Shown: piece after piece, positions 8,989 to 17,438 of the stretch | How positions within the stretch are numbered: position 1 is the first letter of the stretch | Layout: each line of letters opens with the position of its first letter | From: Cytophagaceae bacterium SCN 52-12 | GTDB taxonomy: Bacteria; Bacteroidota; Bacteroidia; Cytophagales; Spirosomataceae | Assembly: GCA_001724175.1 (NCBI GenBank) | Contig: MEDT01000050.1 | Span: forward strand, 1-44,580 | Direction of reading: 5' to 3' | Length of the DNA stretch: 44,580 bases | Made by a program: the position numbers and the translations under genes | Notes under the pieces: model-generated | What the model saw: the letters and a program-made list of their open reading frames with translations, nothing else | Database searches by the model: none | Told to the model about the DNA's origin: nothing

Positions 8989-11280
8989 ATGAATGAGTTG
9001 CTGCCTGGCAAATACCGACGAACGATAAAAAACATCTGGAGGTTTGCGATCGGAGGAATTTCACTCCTCGTGCTGTACATCCTAGCCGTAAGATTCAATT
9101 TCCTCTGGCTGTTCGGGCCTATGCCCGACCTGGTAACGCTGGAAAACCCCAAATCGGAGCTCGCTTCGGAGCTGATTTCCGAAGACAATCAATCGCTTGG
9201 CAAGTATTTCTTCGAAAACCGCGCGCCCATAGAGCATGACCAGGTTTCGCCCAGGCTCATCGAGGCGCTGCTGGCGACGGAAGACGCCCGTTTTATCAAG
9301 CATTCGGGAATCGACGCCCGAAGCCTGGTGAGAGTGGTAAAAGGGGTCGTCACGGGGCAGACCAGCTCCGGCGGAGGCAGCACCCTAACCCAGCAGGTCG
9401 CCAAAAACCTGTTCAAAACCCGTACTAAGGAATACCAGGGCCTGCTGGGGAAGATCCCTGTAGTCAGAACTGTCGTGAACAAAACCAAGGAATGGATCCT
9501 GTCCGTCGTGCTGGAAAGGAAGTACACCAAAAAAGAGATCATGATGATGTATCTCAATACGGTGTCGTTCGGGAACAATACCTATGGTGTAAAAGTAGCT
9601 TCCAAGACCTATTTCAATAAAGACACGTGGGATATCAACGTCACCGAATCGGCGCTCCTGGTCGGAATGCTGCAGAATCCTACCTTCTGGAACCCGCTCC
9701 GCTTCCCTGAAAGGGCTCTCCAGAGGAGAAATACGGTCCTGGCCCAGATGAACAAGTACGGGTTCCTCGACGACGTGGAATTTACAGCGCTGAAGGAAAA
9801 GCCCCTGGGCATCCGCTTTACGCTCGAAAGCCATATCACCGGTCCCGCTCCTTACTTCAGGGAAGTGATGAAGACCGAGCTCAGGGAATGGCTTGCCAAA
9901 TACAACGACGACCACGGCACTTCCTACGATCTTTATACCAGCGGGCTGCGCATCTATACTTCGATAGATTCACGCCTTCAGAAACATATGGAAGAGGCGC
10001 TTTTTGTCCATATGAAGGACCAGCAAAGCAAATTTGAAGAGCACTGGAAAGGTAAAAATCCGTGGGTGGACCGCAACGGAAACGAAATTAAAGACTTCCT
10101 GGAAAGCGCTGTCAGGCGCACTCCGCACTTTATTTCCCTCAAAAACAGCGTCGGCGAGGCCGAGGCGTGGAAGGCCATGAAGACTCCTTATAAAATGAGG
10201 GTATTCACCTATGACGGGGAGAAAGAGGTCACCATGAGCTCCATGGATTCCATCGCCTATTACAAACGGTTCCTGAGAGCCGGCATGATGTCGATGGACC
10301 CCAATAACGGCCACATCAAGGCCTGGGCCGGGGGCGTCAATTTCAAATACTTCAAATATGACCACGTCAAGCAGGGAAAGCGGCAGCCGGGATCTACCTT
10401 CAAGCCGTTTGTTTACCTGACAGCGCTCGACAGGGGCATTCTTACGCCATGCTCGCATGTGGTAGATGAGCCGGTGTTCTTCGGCCCGTCCGATGGTGTT
10501 CCGGGCGGCTGGTCACCCAAAAACTCGAACGGGCGTTTTTCATACGCCTCTTTGTCGCTCAGGCAGGCGCTGGCCAATTCCGTCAACTCGGTATCGGCCT
10601 TTATCATCAAGCAGGTAGGGGCCAATTCGGTGGTAGACTACGCGCACAAGGTCGGGATCACCAGCCCGCTGGAAGCCAAGCCTTCCCTCTGCCTGGGTAT
10701 CAGCGACGTTTCGGTATATGAAATGGTAGGAGCATACTCCACGTTTGCCAACGGGGGCAGCCATACCACACCCCTGGCCGTCTTGAGGATCGAAGACCGT
10801 TACGGCAACCTTCTCCAGGAGTTTTTCCCGAAAACCAACCAGCAGATCAGCGCGAATATGGCATACAATATGCTTTACCTCATGCGCGGGGCTGTAGAAG
10901 GTGGTACATCGCAAAGCCTCGGACGGTTCGGCGTGACGGCAGGCAACGAAATCGCAGCCAAAACAGGGACGACGCAGAACCAGTCGGACGGGTGGTTCAT
11001 GGGCATTACCCAAAACCTGGTAACGGGCGTCTGGGTAGGCGGCGAAGACCGCAGCATACATTTTCGCTCCCTAGCCCTGGGACAGGGCGCCCGCACTGCC
11101 TTGCCTGCCTGGGGGATGTATATGCAGAAAGTGTATGCCGACCCGCTGCTGACAAACTATGGCAAGGTGCCCTTCCGCAAACCCGAGAACTTCTTCCTCG
11201 ACTGCGGGGGAGAGGACTACAGCGGCGATGACACCTATATCCCGACCATCCGGTCTGAAGACGAAGGGCTGCATTTCTAA
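8989..11280 (+). CDS. mrcA: Class A penicillin-binding protein (PBP1A-type)
   Basis: A bifunctional peptidoglycan synthase of 763 residues. A cytoplasmic N-terminus is followed by one transmembrane helix (about residues 20-40). The GT51 glycosyltransferase domain has catalytic Glu98 in EDARFIKHSGID and the motif GGSTLTQQVAKNLF (129-142). The transpeptidase domain has the nucleophile motif STFK (Ser469 to Lys472), SVN in NSVNSVSAF and KTGTT from Lys658. All catalytic motifs are intact. It polymerises lipid II glycan strands and cross-links them on the outer face of the inner membrane. It starts 28 bp after the SprE-like gene and is followed 6 bp later by a glycerate kinase, so the three are probably co-transcribed. 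Confidence 0.95.
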   Translation: MNELLPGKYRRTIKNIWRFAIGGISLLVLYILAVRFNFLWLFGPMPDLVTLENPKSELASELISEDNQSLGKYFFENRAPIEHDQVSPRLIEALLATEDARFIKHSGIDARSLVRVVKGVVTGQTSSGGGSTLTQQVAKNLFKTRTKEYQGLLGKIPVVRTVVNKTKEWILSVVLERKYTKKEIMMMYLNTVSFGNNTYGVKVASKTYFNKDTWDINVTESALLVGMLQNPTFWNPLRFPERALQRRNTVLAQMNKYGFLDDVEFTALKEKPLGIRFTLESHITGPAPYFREVMKTELREWLAKYNDDHGTSYDLYTSGLRIYTSIDSRLQKHMEEALFVHMKDQQSKFEEHWKGKNPWVDRNGNEIKDFLESAVRRTPHFISLKNSVGEAEAWKAMKTPYKMRVFTYDGEKEVTMSSMDSIAYYKRFLRAGMMSMDPNNGHIKAWAGGVNFKYFKYDHVKQGKRQPGSTFKPFVYLTALDRGILTPCSHVVDEPVFFGPSDGVPGGWSPKNSNGRFSYASLSLRQALANSVNSVSAFIIKQVGANSVVDYAHKVGITSPLEAKPSLCLGISDVSVYEMVGAYSTFANGGSHTTPLAVLRIEDRYGNLLQEFFPKTNQQISANMAYNMLYLMRGAVEGGTSQSLGRFGVTAGNEIAAKTGTTQNQSDGWFMGITQNLVTGVWVGGEDRSIHFRSLALGQGARTALPAWGMYMQKVYADPLLTNYGKVPFRKPENFFLDCGGEDYSGDDTYIPTIRSEDEGLHF

Positions 11281-11286
11281 ACAGTT

Positions 11287-12426
11287 ATGAATGTACTGAT
11301 AGCGCCGGACAAGTTCAGGGGATCGCTGGAGGCAGCCGAGGTATGCGAGGCCGTGGAAAAAGGTGTTCTCATGGCGTGTCCTTCCGCACGCATCATTAAA
11401 ACGCCGCTCGCCGACGGCGGGGAAGGAACTGCGGAGATACTTACCAAAAACCAGAACGGGAAATTCATCGAAATACCGGTGAGCGACCCTCTCGGAAGAG
11501 AGATACGCGCTGTGTACGGGATTTCCGGCAACGGGAAAACGGCATTCATCGAAATGTCGGCGGCGTCGGGCCTGCAGCTCCTGCGGAAAGAAGAGCAGAA
11601 CCCGCTGTTCACTTCCAGTTACGGCACCGGCGAAATGATCGCCCATGCATTGGAAACAGGTGTCGAGACCATTATCCTGGGCATAGGCGGCAGCGCCACT
11701 ACAGACGCCGGGACCGGGATGGCCCGGGCGCTCGGGTTCCGCTTCCTGGACGAGGCCGGCAAGGAAGTGACGCCCGCGGGAGTGAACCTCCGAAAGATAA
11801 AACGCATAGATGACAGCGGTAAGCATACTCTACTGGAACGATGCACGGTAATCGTCGCCTGTGATGTTACCAACCCGCTGTCCGGCCCGAACGGGGCTGC
11901 ATATGTATACGGGCCCCAGAAAGGAGCCGACGAAGCCGGTGTTCTCCTGCTGGACGAAGGCCTCCGGGCTTTTGCGCAGGTTGCTTCCGCCCATTTTCAA
12001 AATTCACTCGAAAATGCCGCAGGCGCCGGGGCGGCAGGAGGCGTCGGCGCAGGCGCCGTATGGTTTTTGGACGCCAGGCTGCACGAGGGGATCGGCATCG
12101 TGATGGAGCAGCTGGAAATCCCCGGGAAAATAAAGGAGATGGACCTGGTCATCACCGGCGAAGGGAAAGCCGACGAACAGACGCTCAGCGGTAAAGTAGT
12201 GAAAGGCCTGGCCACTCTCTGCAAGGCATCCGGCATACCGCTGGCGCTCCTCTGCGGTACGCTGGCCATCACGCCGCAGCAGGCAGAGGAAGCCGGCATT
12301 ACTTATGCCGTCTCTGTCTTAAACCGCCCCACAGATCTGAAAACCGCCCAGGAGGAAGCTGCGGAAAGAATCACGGAAGCCGCCTACTATCTCACAAAGC
12401 TGATGCTGCAAAGCCGTCTACCATAA
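11287..12426 (+). CDS. Glycerate kinase (GarK/GlxK family)
   Basis: A protein of 379 residues of the glycerate kinase 1 family, which phosphorylates D-glycerate with ATP, usually giving 2-phosphoglycerate. Signatures include the N-terminal IAPDKFRGSLEAAEV, LADGGEGTAEIL, FIEMSAASGLQLL, GIGGSATTDAGTGMARALGF and, towards the end, DLVITGEGKADEQTLSGK. The length is standard for the family. It begins 6 bp after the PBP stop. I see nothing connecting it functionally to PBP; it may serve glycerate from sugar-acid or serine breakdown. garK and glxK cannot be told apart from sequence alone, so no symbol is given. Confidence 0.93.
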   Translation: MNVLIAPDKFRGSLEAAEVCEAVEKGVLMACPSARIIKTPLADGGEGTAEILTKNQNGKFIEIPVSDPLGREIRAVYGISGNGKTAFIEMSAASGLQLLRKEEQNPLFTSSYGTGEMIAHALETGVETIILGIGGSATTDAGTGMARALGFRFLDEAGKEVTPAGVNLRKIKRIDDSGKHTLLERCTVIVACDVTNPLSGPNGAAYVYGPQKGADEAGVLLLDEGLRAFAQVASAHFQNSLENAAGAGAAGGVGAGAVWFLDARLHEGIGIVMEQLEIPGKIKEMDLVITGEGKADEQTLSGKVVKGLATLCKASGIPLALLCGTLAITPQQAEEAGITYAVSVLNRPTDLKTAQEEAAERITEAAYYLTKLMLQSRLP

Positions 12427-12506
12427 AATCCCGAAGGGATGAAAGGATTATAGCGATGTGTCCGCATGACCGGATGGTAAACCCCGGAGGGGTGACATGA
12501 TTACCT
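12425..12506. repeat. Tandem REP-like intergenic unit, two diverged copies
   Basis: Two related units lie about 53 bp apart between the convergent glycerate kinase and Nudix genes. Unit 1 begins AAATCCCGAAGGGATGAAAG at 12426; unit 2 begins AAACCCCGGAGGGGTGACAT at 12478. Each has a short palindrome (TCCCGAAGGGA or CCCCGGAGGGG) followed by TGAnAnGATTA. The position is typical for a REP-like element. I see no terminator-type T-run beside it. Confidence 0.65.
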
Positions 12507-12553
12507 CCGTCTGCCTTATAGCAAATACACGAAAATACAGGCTTGGCGCGACA

Positions 12554-13270
12554 TTAGACCTTTGCAAAGTTCAGGAAAGAATTAAACTGCGAGTGGTACT
12601 TGTCCGTATCTACCTGGTAGTAATAGGCGCCCTTTTTTGAATGTCCGCGCTGCTTTTCATTGAGCTTCTTCAACAGTCCTGTAGATAAGAATTTCCGGCT
12701 GAAATTGCGCTTGTCGAAAGTAGTGTTGAAAATCGCTTCATAGAGCTTCTGAAGCTGAGGTATGGTGAACTTTTCGGGAAGCAGCTCGAAACCTATGGGA
12801 TGCTGCGCCGCCTTGTAGCGCAGCTTCCCGATCCCCATCCTGATCATGTCGCCGTGATCAAACAAAAGGGTAGGCAAATCGTCGAGCGAGAACCAGCGCG
12901 CCTCGAAAGAATCCGAAACCTGCTCGTCATAATCCAGTACGTTGATCAGGGCAAAGTACACGATAGAAACCGTACGGCTGATCTTATCGCGATCCGGGGT
13001 ACCGAAAGCGTATAGCTGCTCAAGATAAATATTCTGAAGCCCCGTAAGCTCCGTCAGGATCCTGGATGCGGCGACTTCCAGGTCTTCGTCCGGGCGCAGC
13101 CATCCTCCCATCAGCGACCACGTCGTGGCGGTTTCTTCAATACCTCTCTTCACCAGGAGAATTTTGAGCACTTCACCGTCAAAACCAAAAATAATAGAAT
13201 CAAGCGCTACCAGGCATTTGGTCTGGACATCATATTGATTTAGCATTCTGGCTTTCTGATTTACGCTCAT
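12554..13270 (-). CDS. NrtR-family Nudix-domain transcriptional regulator
   Basis: A protein of 238 residues with an N-terminal Nudix fold (about 15-150) and a C-terminal winged-helix segment (about 155-235: LLPEKFTIPQLQKLYEAIF, DKRNFSRKFLSTGLL), the architecture of NrtR-type regulators, which bind ADP-ribose-like or sugar-derived ligands and DNA. The Nudix box runs from Gly56 to Leu78: Glu62, Arg70, Glu74 and Gly77 are present, but the Glu after Arg is Ile71 and the second Glu of the EE pair is Leu75. Hydrolysis is therefore unlikely, fitting a sensor. Bacteroides AraR is a known regulator of this family. It lies downstream of the aminotransferase on the same strand, with a heptamer dyad in between. 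Confidence 0.88.
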   Translation of the reverse strand: MSVNQKARMLNQYDVQTKCLVALDSIIFGFDGEVLKILLVKRGIEETATTWSLMGGWLRPDEDLEVAASRILTELTGLQNIYLEQLYAFGTPDRDKISRTVSIVYFALINVLDYDEQVSDSFEARWFSLDDLPTLLFDHGDMIRMGIGKLRYKAAQHPIGFELLPEKFTIPQLQKLYEAIFNTTFDKRNFSRKFLSTGLLKKLNEKQRGHSKKGAYYYQVDTDKYHSQFNSFLNFAKV

Positions 13271-13285
13271 ATATATACAGATTAA

Positions 13286-13370
13286 AGCTATCGGCTTTCA
13301 GCTGTCGGCTATCAGCTTTTACTTATCGGAGCCAAACGCGCCGATAGCTGATTTCTGACTGCTGATCGCC
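13286..13370. repeat. Inverted arrays of 7-bp repeats (copy 1)
   Basis: Five contiguous heptamers at 13286-13320 read AGCTATC, GGCTTTC, AGCTGTC, GGCTATC, AGCTTTT (consensus RGCTnTC). After 22 bp, four heptamers in opposite orientation follow at 13343-13370: GATAGCT, GATTTCT, GACTGCT, GATCGCC. The two arms can pair imperfectly. The element lies in the 134-bp gap between the aminotransferase and Nudix genes. A second copy with the same plan is at 30162-30256. Confidence 0.8.
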
Positions 13371-13404
13371 TTTTTATTATACTAAGAAGGTCAGGTAGTC
13401 TTAT

Positions 13405-14469
13405 TTATAACCTGTTTGCCGTCTTAAAATTCAGCAAACATTCTTTTAATATCTCAAATTCGGCATCCGGTATAGCGGGGAAGTTCGCGATCCGGAAGGT
13501 TGTTTCCTTTTTTTCTCCGTAGCCGTTCCCCAGCACGATACCTCGTTCAAGGGCAAATGCCTTTAGCCCGGCTACCACGGATCTTTCCGCTTCAACGGTT
13601 ATTACTGTCATCGACCGGCAGGCAGCCTCCCGCACGGGCAGCTCAAAACCCTGGCCGGCAAGAAAGCCGTAAAGGCCCGCGCCCCGGCGCGTGAGCACCC
13701 CGGCTGTGACGCCGACAGGCTCCAGCGAGTCCATGAGCCTTCCCAACAGGTAAATCCCCAGGATATTCGGGGTATAAGGTGTCTGGAACTTCCGGAAATT
13801 ATCCAGGACAAACTCCAGGCTGTTATAGTGAGCGTCTTCTCCGATACGCTTTGTCCTTTCGGCTGCACGGGGCGACAAAACCATCACGCCCAGTCCCGAC
13901 GGAAGCCCGAAGCATTTCTGAACGGACGCATACCAGACATCGGCCGACATCCAGGGTAATGCCACGCCGGCCATCGACGAAGTGGCATCGACCGCTATCA
14001 GCCCGTTGAAAGACGCTCTCAGCGAAGACAGGACCGAATCTGCTATCGCGGTTCCGTTAGAAGTCTCGGTGTGCGTCAGGCATAAGATATCATCCCCGGT
14101 GTCTTTCCGCGGTGCCCACTGCGGCTGCTCATTCAACTGGTAGGCAATGCCTTCTGCCCTGCCATGTATTTTGTGCGCATACTCCTTCCACTTCTTCCCG
14201 AATGCGCCGTTGTAAATATGATAGCTGGTCCGGGAGGTCAGCGACTGTGCTATGATCTCCCAGCATTCGGTTGCGGAAGAGACAAAAATCACCTCGTAGG
14301 CCTCAGGGATCATCAGCTTTTCCTTCAGGCCTGCGATGGCCGCTGAAAGCATCTTCATAAAAGGCTGGCTCCGGTGGTTCATGGAAAGCAGCCCGGAATG
14401 ATACGCGTCGCCCAGGTACGCTTCGATCTGGGGATAGAGCCTGGAAGGCCCGGGATAAAAAGTGATCAT
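13405..14469 (-). CDS. Class V aminotransferase (phosphoserine aminotransferase-like)
   Basis: A PLP-dependent aminotransferase of 354 residues. It starts [16 protein letters not shown] and has [13 protein letters not shown], a phosphate-cup type [10 protein letters not shown], the PLP Asp in [11 protein letters not shown], and the Schiff-base Lys185 in [12 protein letters not shown]. Order and length fit the SerC / alanine-glyoxylate aminotransferase group. The substrate cannot be set from sequence; SerC-type serine biosynthesis is the best guess. Its ATG overlaps the stop of aroQ by 4 bp (ATGA), so translation is coupled. It lies in a minus-strand group behind aroQ and the symporter. Confidence 0.86.
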   Translation of the reverse strand: MITFYPGPSRLYPQIEAYLGDAYHSGLLSMNHRSQPFMKMLSAAIAGLKEKLMIPEAYEVIFVSSATECWEIIAQSLTSRTSYHIYNGAFGKKWKEYAHKIHGRAEGIAYQLNEQPQWAPRKDTGDDILCLTHTETSNGTAIADSVLSSLRASFNGLIAVDATSSMAGVALPWMSADVWYASVQKCFGLPSGLGVMVLSPRAAERTKRIGEDAHYNSLEFVLDNFRKFQTPYTPNILGIYLLGRLMDSLEPVGVTAGVLTRRGAGLYGFLAGQGFELPVREAACRSMTVITVEAERSVVAGLKAFALERGIVLGNGYGEKKETTFRIANFPAIPDAEFEILKECLLNFKTANRL

Positions 14470-14921
14470 GCCGGCTTAGTCGAATCCTTACCGGGAAGCC
14501 CCATTAAAAACCTGACGGCAAGCTCGTATCCCTGCAGGCCCAGCCCGCAGATCATGCCTTTGCAGACCGGCGAAAGATAGCTGTGATGACGAAAGGCTTC
14601 GCGCGCATGGATATTGGAAATATGCACTTCCACCGCGGGGGCCGTCACCGCCGACAGCGCATCGGCCAGGGCTACGGATGTATGGGTATAGGCTCCGGCA
14701 TTAATGACGATCCCATCGTAGGTAAAGCCTACTTCATGGATTTTATCAATAAGGTCTCCTTCGTGATTGGATTGGAAATAGGAAAGGGAAGCTTCGGCAA
14801 ACAGCCCTGAAAGCTGGCCAAAATAGTCCTCGAAACCTTTATTCCCGTAAATTTCCGGCTGCCGCCTTCCCAGTAGGTTGAGATTAGGCCCGTTTATGAT
14901 CAGGATCTGTCGCTTGGTCAC
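14466..14921 (-). CDS. aroQ: Type II 3-dehydroquinate dehydratase
   Basis: A protein of 151 residues that dehydrates 3-dehydroquinate to 3-dehydroshikimate in the shikimate pathway. It matches the small dodecameric type II family: [19 protein letters not shown] (N-terminus, with the reactive Arg/Tyr lid residues), [18 protein letters not shown], the catalytic-His segment [17 protein letters not shown], and [14 protein letters not shown] at the end. The length is normal. It is coupled to the aminotransferase by an ATGA overlap and lies 50 bp after the symporter gene. Confidence 0.95.
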   Translation of the reverse strand: MTKRQILIINGPNLNLLGRRQPEIYGNKGFEDYFGQLSGLFAEASLSYFQSNHEGDLIDKIHEVGFTYDGIVINAGAYTHTSVALADALSAVTAPAVEVHISNIHAREAFRHHSYLSPVCKGMICGLGLQGYELAVRFLMGLPGKDSTKPA

Positions 14922-14971
14922 GGTGTTAAATACATTTTCAGGCTCCTAAATTGCATTTTTTACATTAAAGA

Positions 14972-16375
14972 TCATAGCCCTTCCCGAGAGTTCTTCCGCA
15001 GGTCCTTTTCCGAAAATCCCGACGCATAGCTGCCTGCCGCCATTCCCAGAACGGCCGCAGTCAGGCCGAACAGGAGCGCCGGGAAGTCGGTCTCCATCAT
15101 CACGCACGAAAGCCAGGTTCCCAAACCCAGCGCCATCGACAGGAGACAGCCCGAAAGAGTGGCCTTTTTCCAGTACAATCCCGCGGTAAGCGGCACAAAC
15201 AATGTAACAAGGCTAAAGGCGGAGGATTCTGCCACAAGCTCGAAGATACTCTCTCTTCCGGAGGCCATTATGACGGCAACAAAGGCTATTCCTACGATTC
15301 CCAGGCGAATTACTTTCAAAAGCTCGCGGTCAGTCGTAGCCGGTTTGAAAAACCGGTATATATTCTCGCCTATCACTGTCGCGGGGGCCATGATGGCGCT
15401 GCTGGTCGTGCTCAGTATCGCCGACAGCAGGGCGCCCAGGAAGAGCACCTGCACCGGCAGGGACATGTGGCGCATCACCATGTCGGGTATCATCATCTGT
15501 CCGTCGGGCTGGGAATCAGGATAGAGAAAGCGCGCACAGAGGGCTATGTAAAGCGGGATTAAAGCTACCGACAGGTACATAACGGCCGACAGCAGGCAGG
15601 CCTTCACCGATGTACCGGCATCGCGGGCCGACATGACCCGCTGAAAGACATCCTGCTGGGGTATCGATCCCAGCCCGATCGTGATCCACGCCGCTATGTA
15701 TTTCGACCAGTCCATCAGGTTTGACTTTGGAAAAAAGTCAAAAAAGCCATCGGGCATATTCTTTGCAAGCGGCGCTATCCCGCCTGTTTTGACATACATA
15801 GCGCCTCCCACTATGGCAAGCCCGCCTATGATCAGTATGGTCTGAAAAAAATCTGTAAGGGATATCGACCACATGCCGCCCCAGATGGTATAGGTCACGA
15901 CCAGCGCGGTGCTGACGATCATGGATTCGGCGGTAGGCCAGCCCAGCACGATTTTCATGACCGTGCCCATAGCAAGCAGCTGGGCGGCTATCCAGCTGAT
16001 ATAGGAAGGCACAATCAGCAAGGCCGACCATATTTCGGCCCTTTTGCCGTAGCGATGCCGGAAATAGTCACAGAAGGTCAGTATACCCAGCCTGTAAAAA
16101 TGCCGGGCGAAGAAAAGTCCTACCAGGAATAAACACAGCGCGGCCCCGAACGGATCTTCTATAACCCCCTGCACCCCGTGCTTCAGGAACTCGGCCGGCG
16201 CACCCAGGATGCTCTCGGCGCCGAACCAGGTGGCAAAGGTAGCCGACGCCGCCAGCACGAGCGGCAGCTTCTGGCCGGCAAGCACAAAGTCCTTCGTGTT
16301 TTTTACAAAGCGGGAGGCCCAAAGGCCAATTCCCAGATTGATCAGCATATAGCCGGCTATTGCAAATCCGAGCAT
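14972..16375 (-). CDS. Sodium:solute symporter (SSS family)
   Basis: An integral membrane protein of 467 residues with about 12-13 hydrophobic helices, for example LGFAIAGYMLINLGIGLWAS and AALCLFLVGLFFA. It contains SSS landmarks: FVLAGQKLPLVLAASATFATWFGAESILGAP near the N-terminus, VVTYTIWGGMWSISLTDFFQT in the middle, and GLGSIPQQDVFQRVMSARD. Members couple sodium entry to uptake of sugars, amino acids, nucleosides or organic acids; the substrate is not readable here. It is the first gene of the minus-strand group and is divergent from pyrB across about 100 bp. Confidence 0.9.
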   Translation of the reverse strand: MLGFAIAGYMLINLGIGLWASRFVKNTKDFVLAGQKLPLVLAASATFATWFGAESILGAPAEFLKHGVQGVIEDPFGAALCLFLVGLFFARHFYRLGILTFCDYFRHRYGKRAEIWSALLIVPSYISWIAAQLLAMGTVMKIVLGWPTAESMIVSTALVVTYTIWGGMWSISLTDFFQTILIIGGLAIVGGAMYVKTGGIAPLAKNMPDGFFDFFPKSNLMDWSKYIAAWITIGLGSIPQQDVFQRVMSARDAGTSVKACLLSAVMYLSVALIPLYIALCARFLYPDSQPDGQMMIPDMVMRHMSLPVQVLFLGALLSAILSTTSSAIMAPATVIGENIYRFFKPATTDRELLKVIRLGIVGIAFVAVIMASGRESIFELVAESSAFSLVTLFVPLTAGLYWKKATLSGCLLSMALGLGTWLSCVMMETDFPALLFGLTAAVLGMAAGSYASGFSEKDLRKNSREGL

Positions 16376-16448
16376 CGGGTCGTCGTATGAAAGATTAACG
16401 ATCCAAAATAAACAAACTAATTAATACACAAATGCCGCCGCCTCTGCG

Positions 16449-16456
16449 TATCTTTG
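16449..16456 (+). promoter_or_regulatory. Bacteroidota -7 promoter element for pyrB
   Basis: TATCTTTG is a perfect match to the Bacteroidota primary-sigma -7 consensus TAnnTTTG, followed by CC. It lies 20 bp upstream of the pyrB ATG at 16477, implying a short leader. The upstream AT-rich block (TTAATACACA, 16421-16430) is only a poor -33 partner. Confidence 0.6.
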
Positions 16457-16476
16457 CCGAGTTTCACTGAACAGGT

Positions 16477-17403
16477 ATGACAAAACTTTCGGTTAGGCAC
16501 CTTCTTGGCATCAAAGACGTTTCTGAAAACGACATTCAAACTATTTTAGAAACCGCAACCCAGTTTAAAGAAGTTATCAACCGTCCTATCAAGAAAGTCC
16601 CTTCGCTTCGCGATATCACTATCGCCAACATCTTTTTTGAAAATTCCACGCGTACAAGGCTCTCTTTCGAGCTGGCCGAAAAGCGCCTGTCTGCCGATAC
16701 CATTTCTTTTTCTTCTTCCGGGAGCTCGGTCAAGAAGGGAGAAACGCTGCTGGATACGGTCAATAACATCCTGGCGATGAAGGTCGATATGATCGTGATG
16801 CGCCATAGCAGCCCCGGCGCGCCACATTTCCTTTCGCAAAGGATCAAGGCGAACATCGTCAACGCAGGCGACGGCACGCATGAGCACCCGACACAGGGAT
16901 TGCTGGATGCTTTTTCCATGAAAGAAAACCTGGACGGTGATCTGAAAGGGAAAAAAATTGCCATTATTGGGGACATCACCCATTCCAGGGTCGCCCTTTC
17001 CAATATCTTCTGCCTGCAGAAGCTCGGCGCAGAAGTGATGGTATGCGGCCCGAGCACGCTTATACCCAAGCACATCAGGGATCTCGGCGTAAAGGTCGAT
17101 CACGATGTAAATGCCGCCCTCCGGTGGTGCGATGTAGCCAATGTGCTCCGTATCCAGCTTGAAAGGCAGCAGCTTAAATATTTCCCCTCGCTGCGCGAGT
17201 ATTCCCTCTACTACGGCATCACCAAAAAGATGCTCGATGACCTGGATAAAAAGATCGTGCTGATGCACCCGGGCCCTATCAACCGGGGTGTCGAGCTTGC
17301 TTCCGATGCCGCCGATTCGGGGCATTCGATCATTCTCGACCAGGTTGAAAACGGGGTGGCGGTGAGAATGGCTGTACTCTACCTGCTGGCGCAGCAGAAT
17401 TAG
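16477..17403 (+). CDS. pyrB: Aspartate carbamoyltransferase, catalytic subunit
   Basis: A protein of 308 residues that condenses carbamoyl phosphate with aspartate in pyrimidine synthesis. The carbamoyl-phosphate motif STRTR is at 57-61 (FFENSTRTRLSFE); MRHSSPGAPH, DGTHEHPTQGLLDAF, IIGDITHSRVALSN and VLMHPGPINRGVEL follow in the expected order. The length is normal and all key residues are visible. It is preceded by a good -7 element and followed 35 bp later by a secreted protein on the same strand. No regulatory-subunit gene is present in the window. Confidence 0.96.
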   Translation: MTKLSVRHLLGIKDVSENDIQTILETATQFKEVINRPIKKVPSLRDITIANIFFENSTRTRLSFELAEKRLSADTISFSSSGSSVKKGETLLDTVNNILAMKVDMIVMRHSSPGAPHFLSQRIKANIVNAGDGTHEHPTQGLLDAFSMKENLDGDLKGKKIAIIGDITHSRVALSNIFCLQKLGAEVMVCGPSTLIPKHIRDLGVKVDHDVNAALRWCDVANVLRIQLERQQLKYFPSLREYSLYYGITKKMLDDLDKKIVLMHPGPINRGVELASDAADSGHSIILDQVENGVAVRMAVLYLLAQQN

Positions 17404-17438
17404 GAAGCAGGGGTGACTCTTTTCAAAACGAAATTTTT

